Assembly: GCA_029237695.1 (NCBI GenBank) | Contig: CM055275.1 | Location: 12,164,899-12,228,898, forward strand | Direction: 5' to 3' | Source of the DNA: Conchocele bisecta | Lineage: Eukaryota > Mollusca > Bivalvia > Lucinida > Thyasiridae | DNA length: 64,000 nt | Shown here: in pieces, positions 44,655 to 56,582 of the stretch | Layout of the letters: the number at the start of each line of letters is the position of its first letter | Numbering within the stretch: the stretch's first letter is position 1 | Made by a program: the position numbers and the translations under genes | The notes under the pieces: model-generated | What the model was told of the DNA's origin: nothing | Seen by the model: the letters and a program-made list of their open reading frames with translations, nothing else | Databases searched by the model: none

Positions 44655-46040
44655 AACTGTGAAGCGCCAAGCGAAAACCTCCTTTATGAAAAATGCGAAA
44701 TTGAGTTTTCAACATCTTTAGAAAATATGATCCCTCTCGAACAATATGATATATAAAGCAATGCTGTATTCAGCTGATAAACCATCTTTCTAGACCAACA
44801 AAGATACCCATCTGACGTCGCTTTGTCGCAACGACGTTGTTTTGTCATGACGTACGTTACGTCGTCGTTATCAATATTTGCGGACGGCGGACCGCTCGAG
44901 TCGCGACGTTTTCGTGCTACAGTTGTTCTGACAGAGAAAGTTTCATCACAATGCACATATTTATCCACTGCATGTATATTATTATTAATATATACTTATA
45001 CTAGCGATATTTCAAAACATTTATATTTAATCTATAAATAGTATAATTGTTACAGGTGAATGTCTCGATAGCTGTAGAGATCATAGCGGTTTATAAATAG
45101 ACTGGCTTTAGCGCATTTAAGACTCGCCATTTCTGGTGATTTTAAAATAAAATAAAGAAACCATGCAATGGTTATCCGTGTGTAACTGTTACATTACGCT
45201 ATATTAGTGGTATTTATTTTGTATAAATAAAGTATGTACGAATGGCGTAGATCCTGATGAAGGACATACAGTTTGCAAACATTTTGATAAAGGACAAAGG
45301 TACTTCTGCCATGTTTAAATAAAAGCGTTCATCTGCAATCCAAAATAAAACAATCAGCATTATGATTCGTCTAGAGCTGTCGTTTCGCAATGTTTCCGTC
45401 TTGCGAAAACATGCGAATCGTCTCATAAAGGCATGAGAATCGTCTCACATTTTCGCCATCACGCCTTTCGCTTTTGGAAATATAATTTGCTTTAACCCGA
45501 CTTATAGGAACGCAGGTAACGCAGGGCGACTTACCATGTTTTACAGACAGAACATTGGGTTAGTTTTGCTCATACGTGTTGATGCAGATCGCCGGTGGGC
45601 GAGGTTGCGAAAAAGCAAGATTGAATATGATAGAATCGCGTGTTTTCGTCTCGCAATCTCGCGATCATACTTCGCATTTTCGCGATCAACCCATGCTCGA
45701 TATCGCGAGAACATGAGATTGTAACATGTCCCAAACAGGACACGTAAAAATAGTCTTAGGAGACAATTCTCATGTGCTGCTGAAACAGGAGAATATTATT
45801 ATGTGCTACCAATACATGTTTATTGGGGGAAAAACATCTTTCGATATGTGTTATTGGTTACTGCATCGCATCGCCGGTTTTTGCCTTACCTTTTTTGCTG
45901 GGATTCTGTACCTCCGACTTTTAAATTTCGATGTCATAAAGTTATGGAATAATTATGTGCGAAAGATAATTCCAGAACCAAACCTTACTAAATAAAGTTC
46001 TATTTTATTCCATGCCTGATAGTGTCCCAAAATGGATAAG
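44655..46040 (-). repeat. Inverted repeat C, right arm
   Basis: This is the reverse complement of 34483-35986, from GTGAAGCGCCAAGCGAAAAC to TGATAGTGTCCC and GGATAA. Short open frames in both arms are matching shadows and not a gene I recognise. Confidence 0.82.
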
Positions 46041-47055
46041 GCCTTTATATTTTTATTATTTGTTTTACAAACCCGCCGCCGAAAATTTAGCGTTTTTGGA
46101 GAAAAAATAAAATTAAAAAATTTGATTCGAACATTATATAGCGCTTTTCATATTTACATTTTAATATGTAATATTTTTATATTAGAGTAACAATGAAATT
46201 ATGTTGTGTCAAATGTGCATTATCATTTATTCCTATATAAATGTTTTCAACGTTCATTCATTATGCATGTTATAACCTTGTCATTTAGGTAAGTTCATGC
46301 CGTGAATTGTCCATTAAAACACCAACCCGACTTGTAAGAACACAAGTCGGGTTGCGAAACCGCTTTTTGCCAACACCCCCTGTAGTGATTCTCACAAGAA
46401 ACCAGATGCACAGTCTTGGACATCAAATGACTTGCTGATAAGGGCCGATAAGAATTCCCGGCCATTTGGTCAGTAGAAACTTGCTCTAAAAAAATATATT
46501 GTCTTATTTTCATCTGATGAAAACATAGCTAATATATATGCAATTCTTTGATAAAAATAAACAATGCCATATTTTTGAAATCCGTCCACAAATGAGAATT
46601 ACAAATATTTGTTTACATTAAATCTAATGTGTTCTAGGCCCTATATCAATTGAAACAAAGAACAGACACGTGTATGAATACATTAGATATTACAAAAATG
46701 AGAGAATGTGAGTATATGTCTTGTATTAAACTAATTTAAAGTCTTAACATAAATTCCTTTATTTGCTAAAACATCCAATGACATCCAAACGTGTTCAGTC
46801 GAATAATATTTAAACAATAAACATACTCAGGAAGCAGAACTATTTTATGTTGCGTATGAAGCGATTCCATGAATGCGTGATACGCCTGTATATCTGCGGT
46901 ACCCATCTGCTTGAATGTAGGTCACTGAGCATTTGTATTTGCCAGATAATATTTATCTGGGCTGTACGTTGTAATAGGGGGATACTTTATCTATCATACA
47001 TGTATGATTCAAATTCAAATTTAACCTTTATCGCATCGCCGTAATTTTCATTATT
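46041..47055. other. No gene seen; short hairpin
   Basis: 46323-46352 is a clean hairpin (AACCCGACTTGTaagaACACAAGTCGGGTT), GC-richer than its surroundings. No coding sequence is recognised. Confidence 0.45.
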
Positions 47056-47059
47056 TCAT

Positions 47060-47240
47060 TTTGAAAAATAGCCATATTCTCTGTAATTGACATCGAAAGT
47101 GGACGTAAAATTAAATTGTGCATTTGCTCTGAAATTTGTGTCGACTTTAGATGTCATTTACGGAAAATATTATTGATTTCCTAAATTAAATTATGCAAAT
47201 AACGGTGATGCGATAAGAGTGAAATTTGCATAGTGAGGCT
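47060..47240. mobile_element. MITE family 3, diverged copy
   Basis: ATATTCTCTGTAATTGACAT and CGAAAGTGGACGTAAAATTA, then GATGTCATTTACGGAAAATA and GTGAGGCTCATATAT, mirror each other as in the 15.1-kb copy. Confidence 0.45.
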
Positions 47241-47593
47241 CATATATATACGTTTAGGAAAATATCAAGATACCGAAAGTGACAATGATGAATGTATGCA
47301 ATCAAATGTACCGGTAGCAGTTTATGTTATTCAACATATGCACAAAATTACTATAATAAAGCAACTACCATTCAGTCTACTTGTCAATGTTTCTGTCATG
47401 TGTTTAGATGTCATACATGTACCGGTGTAACATAGAATATTGACCCCCAAAATAATGACCCCCTCTATTTTTGGCCGGGTTTTTAAACAAAAATCCCAGC
47501 TATTGGATTGGCGAAAGTGTTACTAAGTTCCAGATGAGACGGCTCGTAATGGGCAAGTTATTTTAATATTATAGTAAAAAAGCACCACATTTT

Positions 47594-49085
47594 TATGCCC
47601 CATGACGATAAGTCAGGGGGCATTATGTTTTGCACCTGTCCGTCCGTCCGTCCGTCCGTCCGTCCGTCCGTCCGTCCGTCCGTCCGCCACACTTCACAGC
47701 CACATCTTGTTTGCTTTGTCTATATCTCTGCATTTCCTAATCATACCTCCACCAAACTTCACCACAACCCTACTCACATTCATGCTTTGCCACCCCACAC
47801 CTCCCTCCCCAAATTTTGGGTGACCTTGACCTTCATTTCGACTTAACTTTTCCCAGCTACAACTTGTTTGACCCAGCTACACCTTTTTTGCTTCGTCTGT
47901 ATCTCTGCATTCCCTAATCATAGGTCCACCAAACTTCAGCATTACCCTACTCACATTGATGCCTTCCCACCCCACACCACCCTCCCCCAATTTTGGGTGG
48001 CCTTGACCTTGATTTCGACTTAACTTTTCCCCAGCTACACCTTGTTTCACACAGCTACACCTTGTTTGCTTCCTCTATATCTTTGCATTTCTTAATCATA
48101 GGTCCACCAAACTTCAGCACTACCCTACTCACATTGATGCATTCCCACCCCACACCACCCCCAATTTTGGGTGACCTTGACCTTGATTTCGACTTAACTT
48201 TTCCCCAACTACACCTTGTTTCACACAGCTACACCTTGTTTGCTTCCTCTACATCTTTGCATTTCTTAATCATAGGTCCACCAAACTTCAGCACTACCCT
48301 ACTCACATTGATGCCGAACCACCCCACACCACCCACCCCCAATTTCGGGTGACCTTGACCTTGATTTCGACTTAACTGTTCCCCATTTCCTAATCCTAGG
48401 TCCACCAAACTTCAGCACTACCCTACTCACATTGATGCATTTCCACCCCACACCACCCTCCCCCATTTTGGGTGACCTTGACCTTGATTTCAACTTAACC
48501 CTTTCCCAGCTATACCTTCTTTGACACAGCTACACATTGTTTGCTTCATCTATATCTCTGCATTTCCTAATCCTATGTCAGCCAAACTTCAGCACTACCC
48601 TAGTCACATTGATGCATGCCCACCCTACACCACCCTCCCCCATTTCGGGTGACCTTGGCCTTGATTTCAACTTAACCTTTTTCCAGCTACACCTTGTTTG
48701 ACACAGCTACACATTGTTTGCTTCGTCTATATCTATGTATTTCCTGATCCTAGGTCCACCAAACTTCAGCACTACCCTACTCCCATTGATGCCTTCCCAC
48801 TCCATACCACCCTCCCCCCATTTCTGGTAAACTTAACCTTTTCCCAGCTACACCTTGTTTGACACAGCTACACCTTGTTTGCTTCGTCTATATCTCTGTA
48901 TTTCCTAATCCTAGGTCCACCAAACTTCAGCACTACCCTACTCCCATTGATGCCTTCCCACTCCACACCACCCTCCCCCATTTCGGGTAAACTTAACCTT
49001 TTCTCAGCTACACCTTGTTTGACAAAGCTACACATTGTTTGACAAACACCAAAATGGGGGCATAGCTGTATCTTACAGACACAAT
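47594..49085 (+). repeat. Hairpin-(GTCC)n element with long tandem repeats
   Basis: The hairpin TGCCCCATGACGATAAGTCAGGGGGCA is followed by 12-13 perfect GTCC copies (47637-47686). About eight tandem units of roughly 110-180 bp come next, with CAGCTACACCTTGTTTGMCA, TCCACCAAACTTCAGCACTA, CCCTACTCACATTGATGC and TGACCTTGACCTTGATTTCG. The end is CACCAAAATGGGGGCATAGC. Confidence 0.8.
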
Positions 49086-50057
49086 TTTCTAGTTATCAAT
49101 GGATTTGTCTGAAAATAATTTTCTGACAATATGATTGGTCGCAAAGTTATCCTGGATCAATTTATATCAGTTACTTAGGGGTGAACGGGTTGAATTGCCA
49201 TATACATGTACCCCGATGTGCAGCACTGCTTCTGAATAGTCACCAGTCAGTAATGACCTAATGTTTCAGTCAATGCCACCCACCGGACCCCCCCCCCCCA
49301 CATCCACTTGCCCCGGAAATAGCAGTGAACGTTGACCCTTTCAACACTACAGACCTGTATACATTTTTTCACCAAGAATGTAGATCCAGATGAGCCGGCT
49401 TGTTACACGCATGGACTATTTTATGTTCATTTATAGATGTCCATTCATCAGTATATGGGTGTTTTTCAAAAATCAGAAGAAAACAATTCGAATAATTATC
49501 ACCATTATCAAAATAATCACAAACAATGCACATCGGGTTCTACTCTGTGAACACATATACAGGTCGGTAGTGTTGAGAGGGTTAGGAAATTGGACCCGAT
49601 TTTTCTTCTAAACTAGACCAAGAACTGCCATCTTGTGAAGTCTGATCTGTGTGTGCTAGTTTTCCCATTGCCAAATGGTCAAACTATGAACCCGGCTTAT
49701 CCTATAGAAGTTGAATGGATGCTTTGCTATCTGACCTGACCTTATACATGTAGCTATAATGGGTGTTACTACACACTGCCACTATCAGTTACCAGATGGT
49801 CCCTTGAGGTGTGTGGGCAAGGAAAGTAGTCCCTGAAAAGTGGTTGCTGGGTAATTAGCAGTGGTCAGTGGTTCTGCAGTCTGTTATCTCTTAATGGCCA
49901 GTTTTATAGCCTCGCACAGTGGGTGGTCACTGTGGCAGAAGCGGTTGGATTCTATGACATTATTTTAAATGGAGAATTCACATCATGTCTTGGCCGAGAC
50001 CAAAAATGTTGCACATGGGTAACATTCCCAGAATAAGTGTTTTATACTTTCAACATA
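49086..50057. other. No gene seen
   Basis: A fragment of the hairpin repeat (TAGATCCAGATGAGCCGGCT) lies at 49380-49412, and a C-run at 49288. I see no coding sequence. Confidence 0.4.
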
Positions 50058-50985
50058 CTACACTGGTGTACATATTACTGATAGTTTGATAAACCCAACT
50101 AGATATGCCGGCTGCTCTGGGACTACACTGGTGTATAGATTACTGATAGTCTGATCAATCTAGCTAGATATGCCGGTTGCTCAGGGACTACACCGGTGTA
50201 CAGATTACCGATAGTCTGGTCAACCTAGATAAATATGCCAGCAGCTCAGGGACTACACCGGTGTACAGATTACTGATAGTCTGATCAACCTAGCTAGATA
50301 TGCTGGCTGCTCAGGGACTACACTGGTGTACAGATTACCGATAGTCTGAACAACTTAGCTAGATATGCCGCCTGATCAGGGACTATACCGGTGTACAGGT
50401 TACTGATAGTCTGAACAACAGCTAGATACATGTATACCGGCTGCTCAGGGACTACACGTGTGTACAGATTACCGATAGTCTGAACAACTTAGCTAGATAT
50501 GCCGCCTGATCAGGGACTACAGTGGTGTACAGATTTCTGATAGTCTGAACAACAGCTATATATGCCGGCTGCTCAGGGACTACACAGGTGTACAGATTAC
50601 TGATAGTCTGATCAACCCAACTGGATATGCCGACTACTCAGGGACTACACCGGTGTACAGATTACTGATAGTCTGATCAACCCAACTAGATATGCCTGCT
50701 TCTCAGGAACTACACCGGTGTACAGATTACTGATTGTCTGATCAACCCAACTGGCTATGCCGACTGCTCAGGGACTACAACGGTGTACAGATTACTGATA
50801 GTCTGATCAACATAGCTAGATATGCCGGCAGCTCATGGACTACACTGTTGTACATATTAGCGATAGTGTGGTCGTCCGACGTTGATGAGCGTGCTGATCA
50901 GGCACTACACTGGTCTACAATTTGGTGATATTCTCAGCAGCCTGTGTATATATGCAAGATGATCAGGGACTCTACTGATCTACCG
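50058..50985 (+). repeat. 65-bp satellite, about 14 units
   Basis: The unit is CTACACYGGTGTACAGATTA, CTGATAGTCTGATCAACC and TAGCTAGATATGCCGGCTGC then TCAGGGA. The period is 65 bp where measured (50058, 50123, 50188). The right end decays gradually. Confidence 0.88.
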
Positions 50986-51599
50986 ATTGTCGATATTCTG
51001 ATCAGCGTGGATTGATAATTACTACGTTTTAATCAATTGTTTGCACCAAGGTGTGATACCCGGATGTTTATTGTCAATTGGTGATTATACAGCAAATACC
51101 TTACGATATAGCCCACCAGTACAGCCCAATATAACACTGCGCTTCCCGGCTGTCTGATCAGGCCATACGCTGGTGGTCGTTGAGTCAATACAGCATTTGT
51201 TAGGTTCATTAGTAACAATCTGCTGAATGTAAAAGTACAATAATTATTATGAGTAGGGTATACACTGGAAACATATGTTCTACGCTCACTCTTCTTAACT
51301 ACAGCTACTGTTTATAAATTGGGAAAATATGCTGATTATGACAGGCAAGAGAATAAGAAAACATGTTCACATTCGTCTTATGATAAGACAACTTTATTTT
51401 TGCAATGATTACAATATCGTTTGTTAATTTTTGTCACCATTTCAGCATTCAATTGTTGTTGCAGACGCGCGAAAACGCGTCAACTAATGAAAACCCGACT
51501 TTCCAAATTATCAGACCAATGATAACTACGCCTCCAGCGGGAAGGAATTTCTGTCAGCCAATCAAAACTAGACATTGAGAAACATTCGTCCAATGAAAA
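50986..51599. other. No gene seen
   Basis: Unique-looking AT-rich sequence with a small GACGCGCGAAAACGCGTC hairpin near 51465. Nothing recognised. Confidence 0.4.
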
Positions 51600-52527
51600 C
51601 CATACATTGAACATAAACCCTGATTTAAGCTCAAACCGTGGTTTAAGCTATCAGAAACCCTAGTTTGAGAGTCTAAACGGTGGTTTCTGCCGCCAAGTGC
51701 ACAATAATTGCTCAAAGCAGGGTTGAAGAAAACTACCGTTTGGGATCACGATTGGCAGTTTTTTTCTTAAACTGTGGTTTGGGTCCAAACTAGGGTTTAG
51801 GCTTTTTATTGGATTACGACCTCAAACTGCAGTTTCTGGCCAAATTCACAATAATTGCCGAAACTGGGGATTGAGAGCCTACACCCGGGTTTAGACTCTC
51901 AAACAGAGGTTTTTGTGAATTATTGTGCATTTTGCGAGCCTAAACTAGGGTTTGGGCAGTCTAAACATGGGTTTCAGCTCAAACCGTGGTTTAAGCTATC
52001 AGAAACCCTAGTTTGAGAGTCTAAACGGTGGTTTCTGCCGCCAAGTGCACAATAATTGCTCAAACCAGGGTTTAAGAAAACTACCGTTTGGGATCACGAT
52101 TGGCAGTTTTTATCTTAAACTATGGTTTGGGTCCAAACTAGGGTTTAGGCTTTTTATTTGATTACGATCTCAAACGGCACTTTCTGGCCAAATGCACAAT
52201 AATTGCTCAAACTAGGGTTTGAGCACCTAAACTGTGGTTTAGACTCTCAAACTGGGGTTTAGTGAATTATTGTGCATTTGGCAAGACTAAACTAGGGCTT
52301 AAGCTCCAAACCATGGTTTAAGAAATTATTGTGCATTTGGCTTGCCATAGCTATCAGAAACCCTAGTTTGAGAGTGTAAACGGTGGTTTCTGCCGCCAAG
52401 TGCACAATAATTGCTCAAACCAGGGTTTAAGAAAACTACCGTTTGGGATCACGATTGGCAGTTTTTTTTCTTAAACTGTGGTTTGGGTCCAAAGTAGGGT
52501 TTAGGCTTTTTATTGGATTACGACGGT
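51600..52527. repeat. AAACC..GGTTT palindrome array D, right; three 350-bp units
   Basis: A higher-order unit beginning GCTATCAGAAACCCTAGTTT recurs at about 51645, 51993 and 52350. Each continues with GCCGCCAAGTGCACAATAAT, ACTACCGTTTGGGATCACGA and TTTTTATTGGATTACGAC. In the first two units this is followed by CTCAAAC; the third stops exactly at GATTACGAC (52527), where the Polinton begins. Confidence 0.8.
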
Positions 52528-52579
52528 GGAAACTTCTTGTATTACGCTATAGTGACACCCTGAACCGTTTTGTCGAAGG

Positions 52580-52860
52580 TTCGTGAATTGATTGTAAATC
52601 AATATAATGGCATTTTTCAATGTAATGGGTGTACTGTTCCCCTATATAATGTTCACATATTTCTGACAATTCCAATATTATCAAATACATATGAAAATGT
52701 CCTATTTCAACCACTTCAAGTTGATGAAATTAAATATTGATTGTAAATCAATATAATGGTATTTTTCTATTTAGTGGGTGTACTGTTCCCCTATATAATT
52801 TTCACATATTTTTGACAACTCCAATATTATCAAATACATATGAAAATGTCCTATAAATAA
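52580..52860. repeat. 158-bp direct repeat near Polinton left end
   Basis: TGTAAATCAATATAATGGYA, GTGGGTGTACTGTTCCCCTA and CCAATATTATCAAATACATA then TGAAAATGTCCTAT occur twice, about 158 bases apart. The second copy runs into the 3' end of the polymerase gene. Confidence 0.78.
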
Positions 52861-55800
52861 ATTTCATCCACTTGAACATATGTATCAACGTTCACCACTT
52901 GACTTGTGTTGTAATCGAGTGTCAATCCTTTAACTTTGCATTTGGATTTCATTTCCCCAGCATTTGTTATCAACTTGTATGCATAAATCTTTGGTCCTAA
53001 AACCCTAATACTTATTATTTTATTTCCTGGTTCGTCATCAGTCCATTTAACAAGTCTACTATTGATCATGAGAGGATTTTAGGAATTCTGCTTGTGTATG
53101 TACATACAACTGTCTGTATCGAAATACAAGACAGCTCATTTAACTTTTCCAAAATACAGTATAGTTCAAGTCTTGCATATGCTGCTACAACGTTTGATGG
53201 GATTCATTGTGTTCAGCCCTAGTTTCATAGTTAACCAATATGAAGGGACCATTATCAAATAGTTCTACATGTTTTACCATTATACATGGATCGGTAATCA
53301 AATCAAAATATCTTGAAGGATTACTGATGTATTCCGTTTGTGTCATGATTTCACGTTGTGCCAATTTACCCCATAAGCAAGTTAACATAATCTTGGCAAA
53401 GGCTCTACGTCCAGCATTTGTTTGTATGTTTGATGGATCAAGACAAATACCTTCAGCTTCTTCATAGTCCTTAACACATGTTTCTTTGTCTTTCTCTGAT
53501 ACACACCATCCGGCAAAACCACTTGCTTCTTGTTTGTTTTTAAGAAAATTGTCCACATACCCCGAAAACAAATCATTAGATTTTTCAGAAAAATGTCATA
53601 CTTCATACACGTCTGACAACGTATAGTCACAGTCCAATGCTTTAAACAATTCTATTGTCACCCATGTACCAACCAAAGCTCTTTCTTCAATTGTATGTGT
53701 ACACTTTATAGAACATTCTTCTCCACATGTTCTACATAGGGGAAACATGAGTTTGTTATTGCAATGTGTTGGTAACACTGGGTGAAATAGATTGTCCGGG
53801 GGGGGGGGGGGGGAGAACTTTACATTTTATCAAACCCTCATACTGTCGGATGTTTTCTACATCAATATTTTCTTCTATCAAAATTTCGGGGTGTCCTATC
53901 GGATATTCTTTATGCTTACATACAAATGGATACAATGAACAAATATCAATATATTTGATTTCGTCATCTGAAATGTCTTCAATATCATATTTAATTGTTA
54001 TGGCATTACAACGTCCACCGAACAATCCTTCCCTAGGTTCAATTGGATCACAGTTTGGAAAGAATTGTTCGATCAACTTTTTGTATTCTTTCTCATTTTT
54101 AAATTTCAAATCAAACTCATGTTCCCAGATAGTGTGAATTTTATAGCTACTTACACTTGAAATATTCCTATCTTTTAAATGATTGCGAATATAAATTTTC
54201 CATTGTTTCTCCATTTATCGGTTTTTTTTCATTAGGACTTTTGTAACATATAGGAGAACCATGCCACATATCACCGAGAAACTCATATATAGTATTTGAT
54301 TCTTTGTGAAACCCATCTACAGTATAAGGTCCAATTTGGTATTCACCACCATTTTTGCATGTTGAATAACAATATTGTTTTCGTGTGCAATACTTTGTAT
54401 CCATCGAAGACCTTTCATTGAAAATTTACGTTTAATCGGATCTCCGCTTGAAATAATTCCGATCTGAATACTTGGCATGTATTTGTTACGCCAAACTGTG
54501 TTACATGCGTCAGCGATTGTACTGGCTTCTAAAAACGGATCTATACCACCATATTTCATGAATACCTTCCTGAATTCTCCACACCCCCGTCTCAAAATAT
54601 CTACATCCGATCGACAATATTTTTCCATTTCTTGTTTGAAATTGAAACAATGATTGTTTTCCACACGTTCGTTATACCATGATAAAAACTTTTCCCTAGC
54701 ACCTGTCCCCATTGAATCTGGTTTGTAATAAGAGACCTCAACGTATGAACCAACACAATCGGCAAATTTGTCAGCATTTGCCCAATGTGCCATTTCTTTC
54801 AATTCAAAGGTTTCTGGAAATTTTGCCAATCCTGAATTTATGAAATTATATGAATCGATCAATCATATTCCTCCAGCTTCCATAACAATGTTATTACCGT
54901 TCATTATTACCTTTGGTTGATACATTCCCTTTTCAATGAGATGGTGAAGTATGAATTGCTCATCATACGCTTTGAAATTATGTGGCACCTTTATGTTGTT
55001 TTCAAAACAACCAATTACAACATTCTGACAAAGTATTTTTTCCTTCAAATACTACCTCTTCCTTCAGGAAACCGACTAGAACATTCACAATTGAATTCTA
55101 TGGTTCATTGATACATTCATCACAAGCTCTGTGGGCAATACAATAGTTAGGAATGTGTATACCAGTATCTTGTTGACATTCGAAATCATAAAATATGAAA
55201 AACGGTTCATGATCCTCTTCTTCAGTTTTGCTTTTGTACTGCTGAATATGACATTTATTTTCAAAATTAACAATCTCTTTACATAATTTGCATTTGTTCT
55301 TTCCTTTACATGTATGATTCTTCTTAGAGTCGGCAAATTGACCTCCACATTTGCCACAACATTTTATGAGTTGATAAATTGATTTCTTTTGTCGCCCTTC
55401 AATTTCCTTGTGATTTCCAAAACACGTTCCACTATAAAATGTCCTGAGACAATCTTTACACTTGATATATTCTACCATATGAAATTTTGTTTTGGAACGA
55501 CATGCCAGACACGAATTAGGGCATATATGTGTTTCGCGATTTTGGTAAGCAACATCACACATCTCACAATAGTAGCCACATCCAAGAAATCCAATAGTAT
55601 TTGTAATGCAGTCATAGTGATCTTGATTATAGAATACATGTATTACTTTGTTGTGTGACTGAATTTCTGAATGTTCAAACAACAATTCTGTTTTCACATG
55701 TTGTTGATGAATCTTGATCACATATTCTGGATACATATATTTTGGATTTTCTTGTATTCTTCAGTTCCACAAGCTTTCTGTGGTGAAATTCCAACTTCAT

Positions 55801-56454
55801 TCAATAATTGCTCTGCTTCAATTCGTTGTAAAGGACGTGATGTCTGTCGAATTACATTCCATCGCATATTCCATGTTGAAGAAACTTCTTAATCAGCATG
55901 ACATTTTCCAACAACAATAGCCCTGGCTAAGCACATACTGTCTTTTTAATTTTCACAACAGTTTTCTTCTTTTTCGTGAAAACTCGAGAATCAATTTCTG
56001 AGTTAATCTTCTTTCTTCCAGAACCTGTTGGCATTTTGGTAAACGTTGTTTCGAGTGTCATCTCACCATCGTTCAAATTAAAATCCATATTCGATTGTAT
56101 AACTTTTTCTATTTCTTGTAACAACATACTCCCATCCAAATATTCAACATTCAATAATGGAATCGCCATCCCCATCTGTAATGCCCGATGATTTAATGTC
56201 ATCCTGATTTTGTCGTGTGGATTCCCATCAATTCGTTCTATGATTTGCTGAACAATATCATCAAATAATATCCCCACGAAGTTTTGAAGGTGTTCGTATA
56301 CATCAAATTTCTTGAATATTGTTTTAAAAAATGATGATTCAGTTCGGAATTTTCTTGATCTTCGACTTTTTTCTTGTATAAGATCCTAAAATATTCCAAC
56401 ATCTGATGACTCTTCGGTTTCACTCTCGGTGTCCGAGTATGGTACAAGTGGCAT
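52851..56454 (-). pseudogene. polB: Polinton protein-primed DNA polymerase B, broken
   Basis: This was the replicative polymerase of the element, which copies linear DNA from a protein primer. Reading right to left, it starts with ATG at 56454 (MPLVPYSDTESETEE). A long N-terminal region with a CLARAIVVGK segment (about 55930) and Cys-rich zinc-binding-like stretches (55100-55600) follows. Then come Exo I (FIFYDFECQQD, about 55170-55200), Exo II (HNFKAYDEQFI, about 54960), Exo III (YCRSDVDIL, about 54600), motif A (ICSLYPFVCKHKEYPIGH, about 53900), motif B (RRAFAKIMLTCLWGK, about 53390) and motif C (LYFDTDSC, about 53110). All motifs are visible, but not in one frame. In-frame stops are TAG 56388-56386, a TAA near 55893, TGA 54865-54863 and TGA near 53598, where Trp is usual. 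Frame changes lie near 55938, 55070, 54330, 54210, 53800 (16-G run), 53190 and 53135. Confidence 0.92.
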
Positions 56455-56582
56455 GTTGAAGGTTGTAATAAAGTATAAAGTAATTTGCAGCAGATTATAT
56501 ACTATAGCTACACCGCGACGGATATAAAAGAAGACCCAAAACTTCACATGGTCATCATTAGTTTATTGGACTTTGAAGCGAC
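56455..56582. promoter_or_regulatory. Divergent promoter region between polB and plus-strand genes
   Basis: The 128 bases between the polB start (56454, minus) and the first plus-strand ATG (56583) hold GGATATAAAAGAAG at about 56518-56531, a TATA-like box about 55 bases before the plus-strand ATG. No clear TATA is seen on the other strand. The promoter role is inferred from position. Confidence 0.4.

Noticed and set aside
47595..48352. Open frames in the (GTCC)n element with SVRPSVRPS-type and CHPTPP-type repeats
   Set aside because: These are low-complexity translations of tandem DNA repeats.
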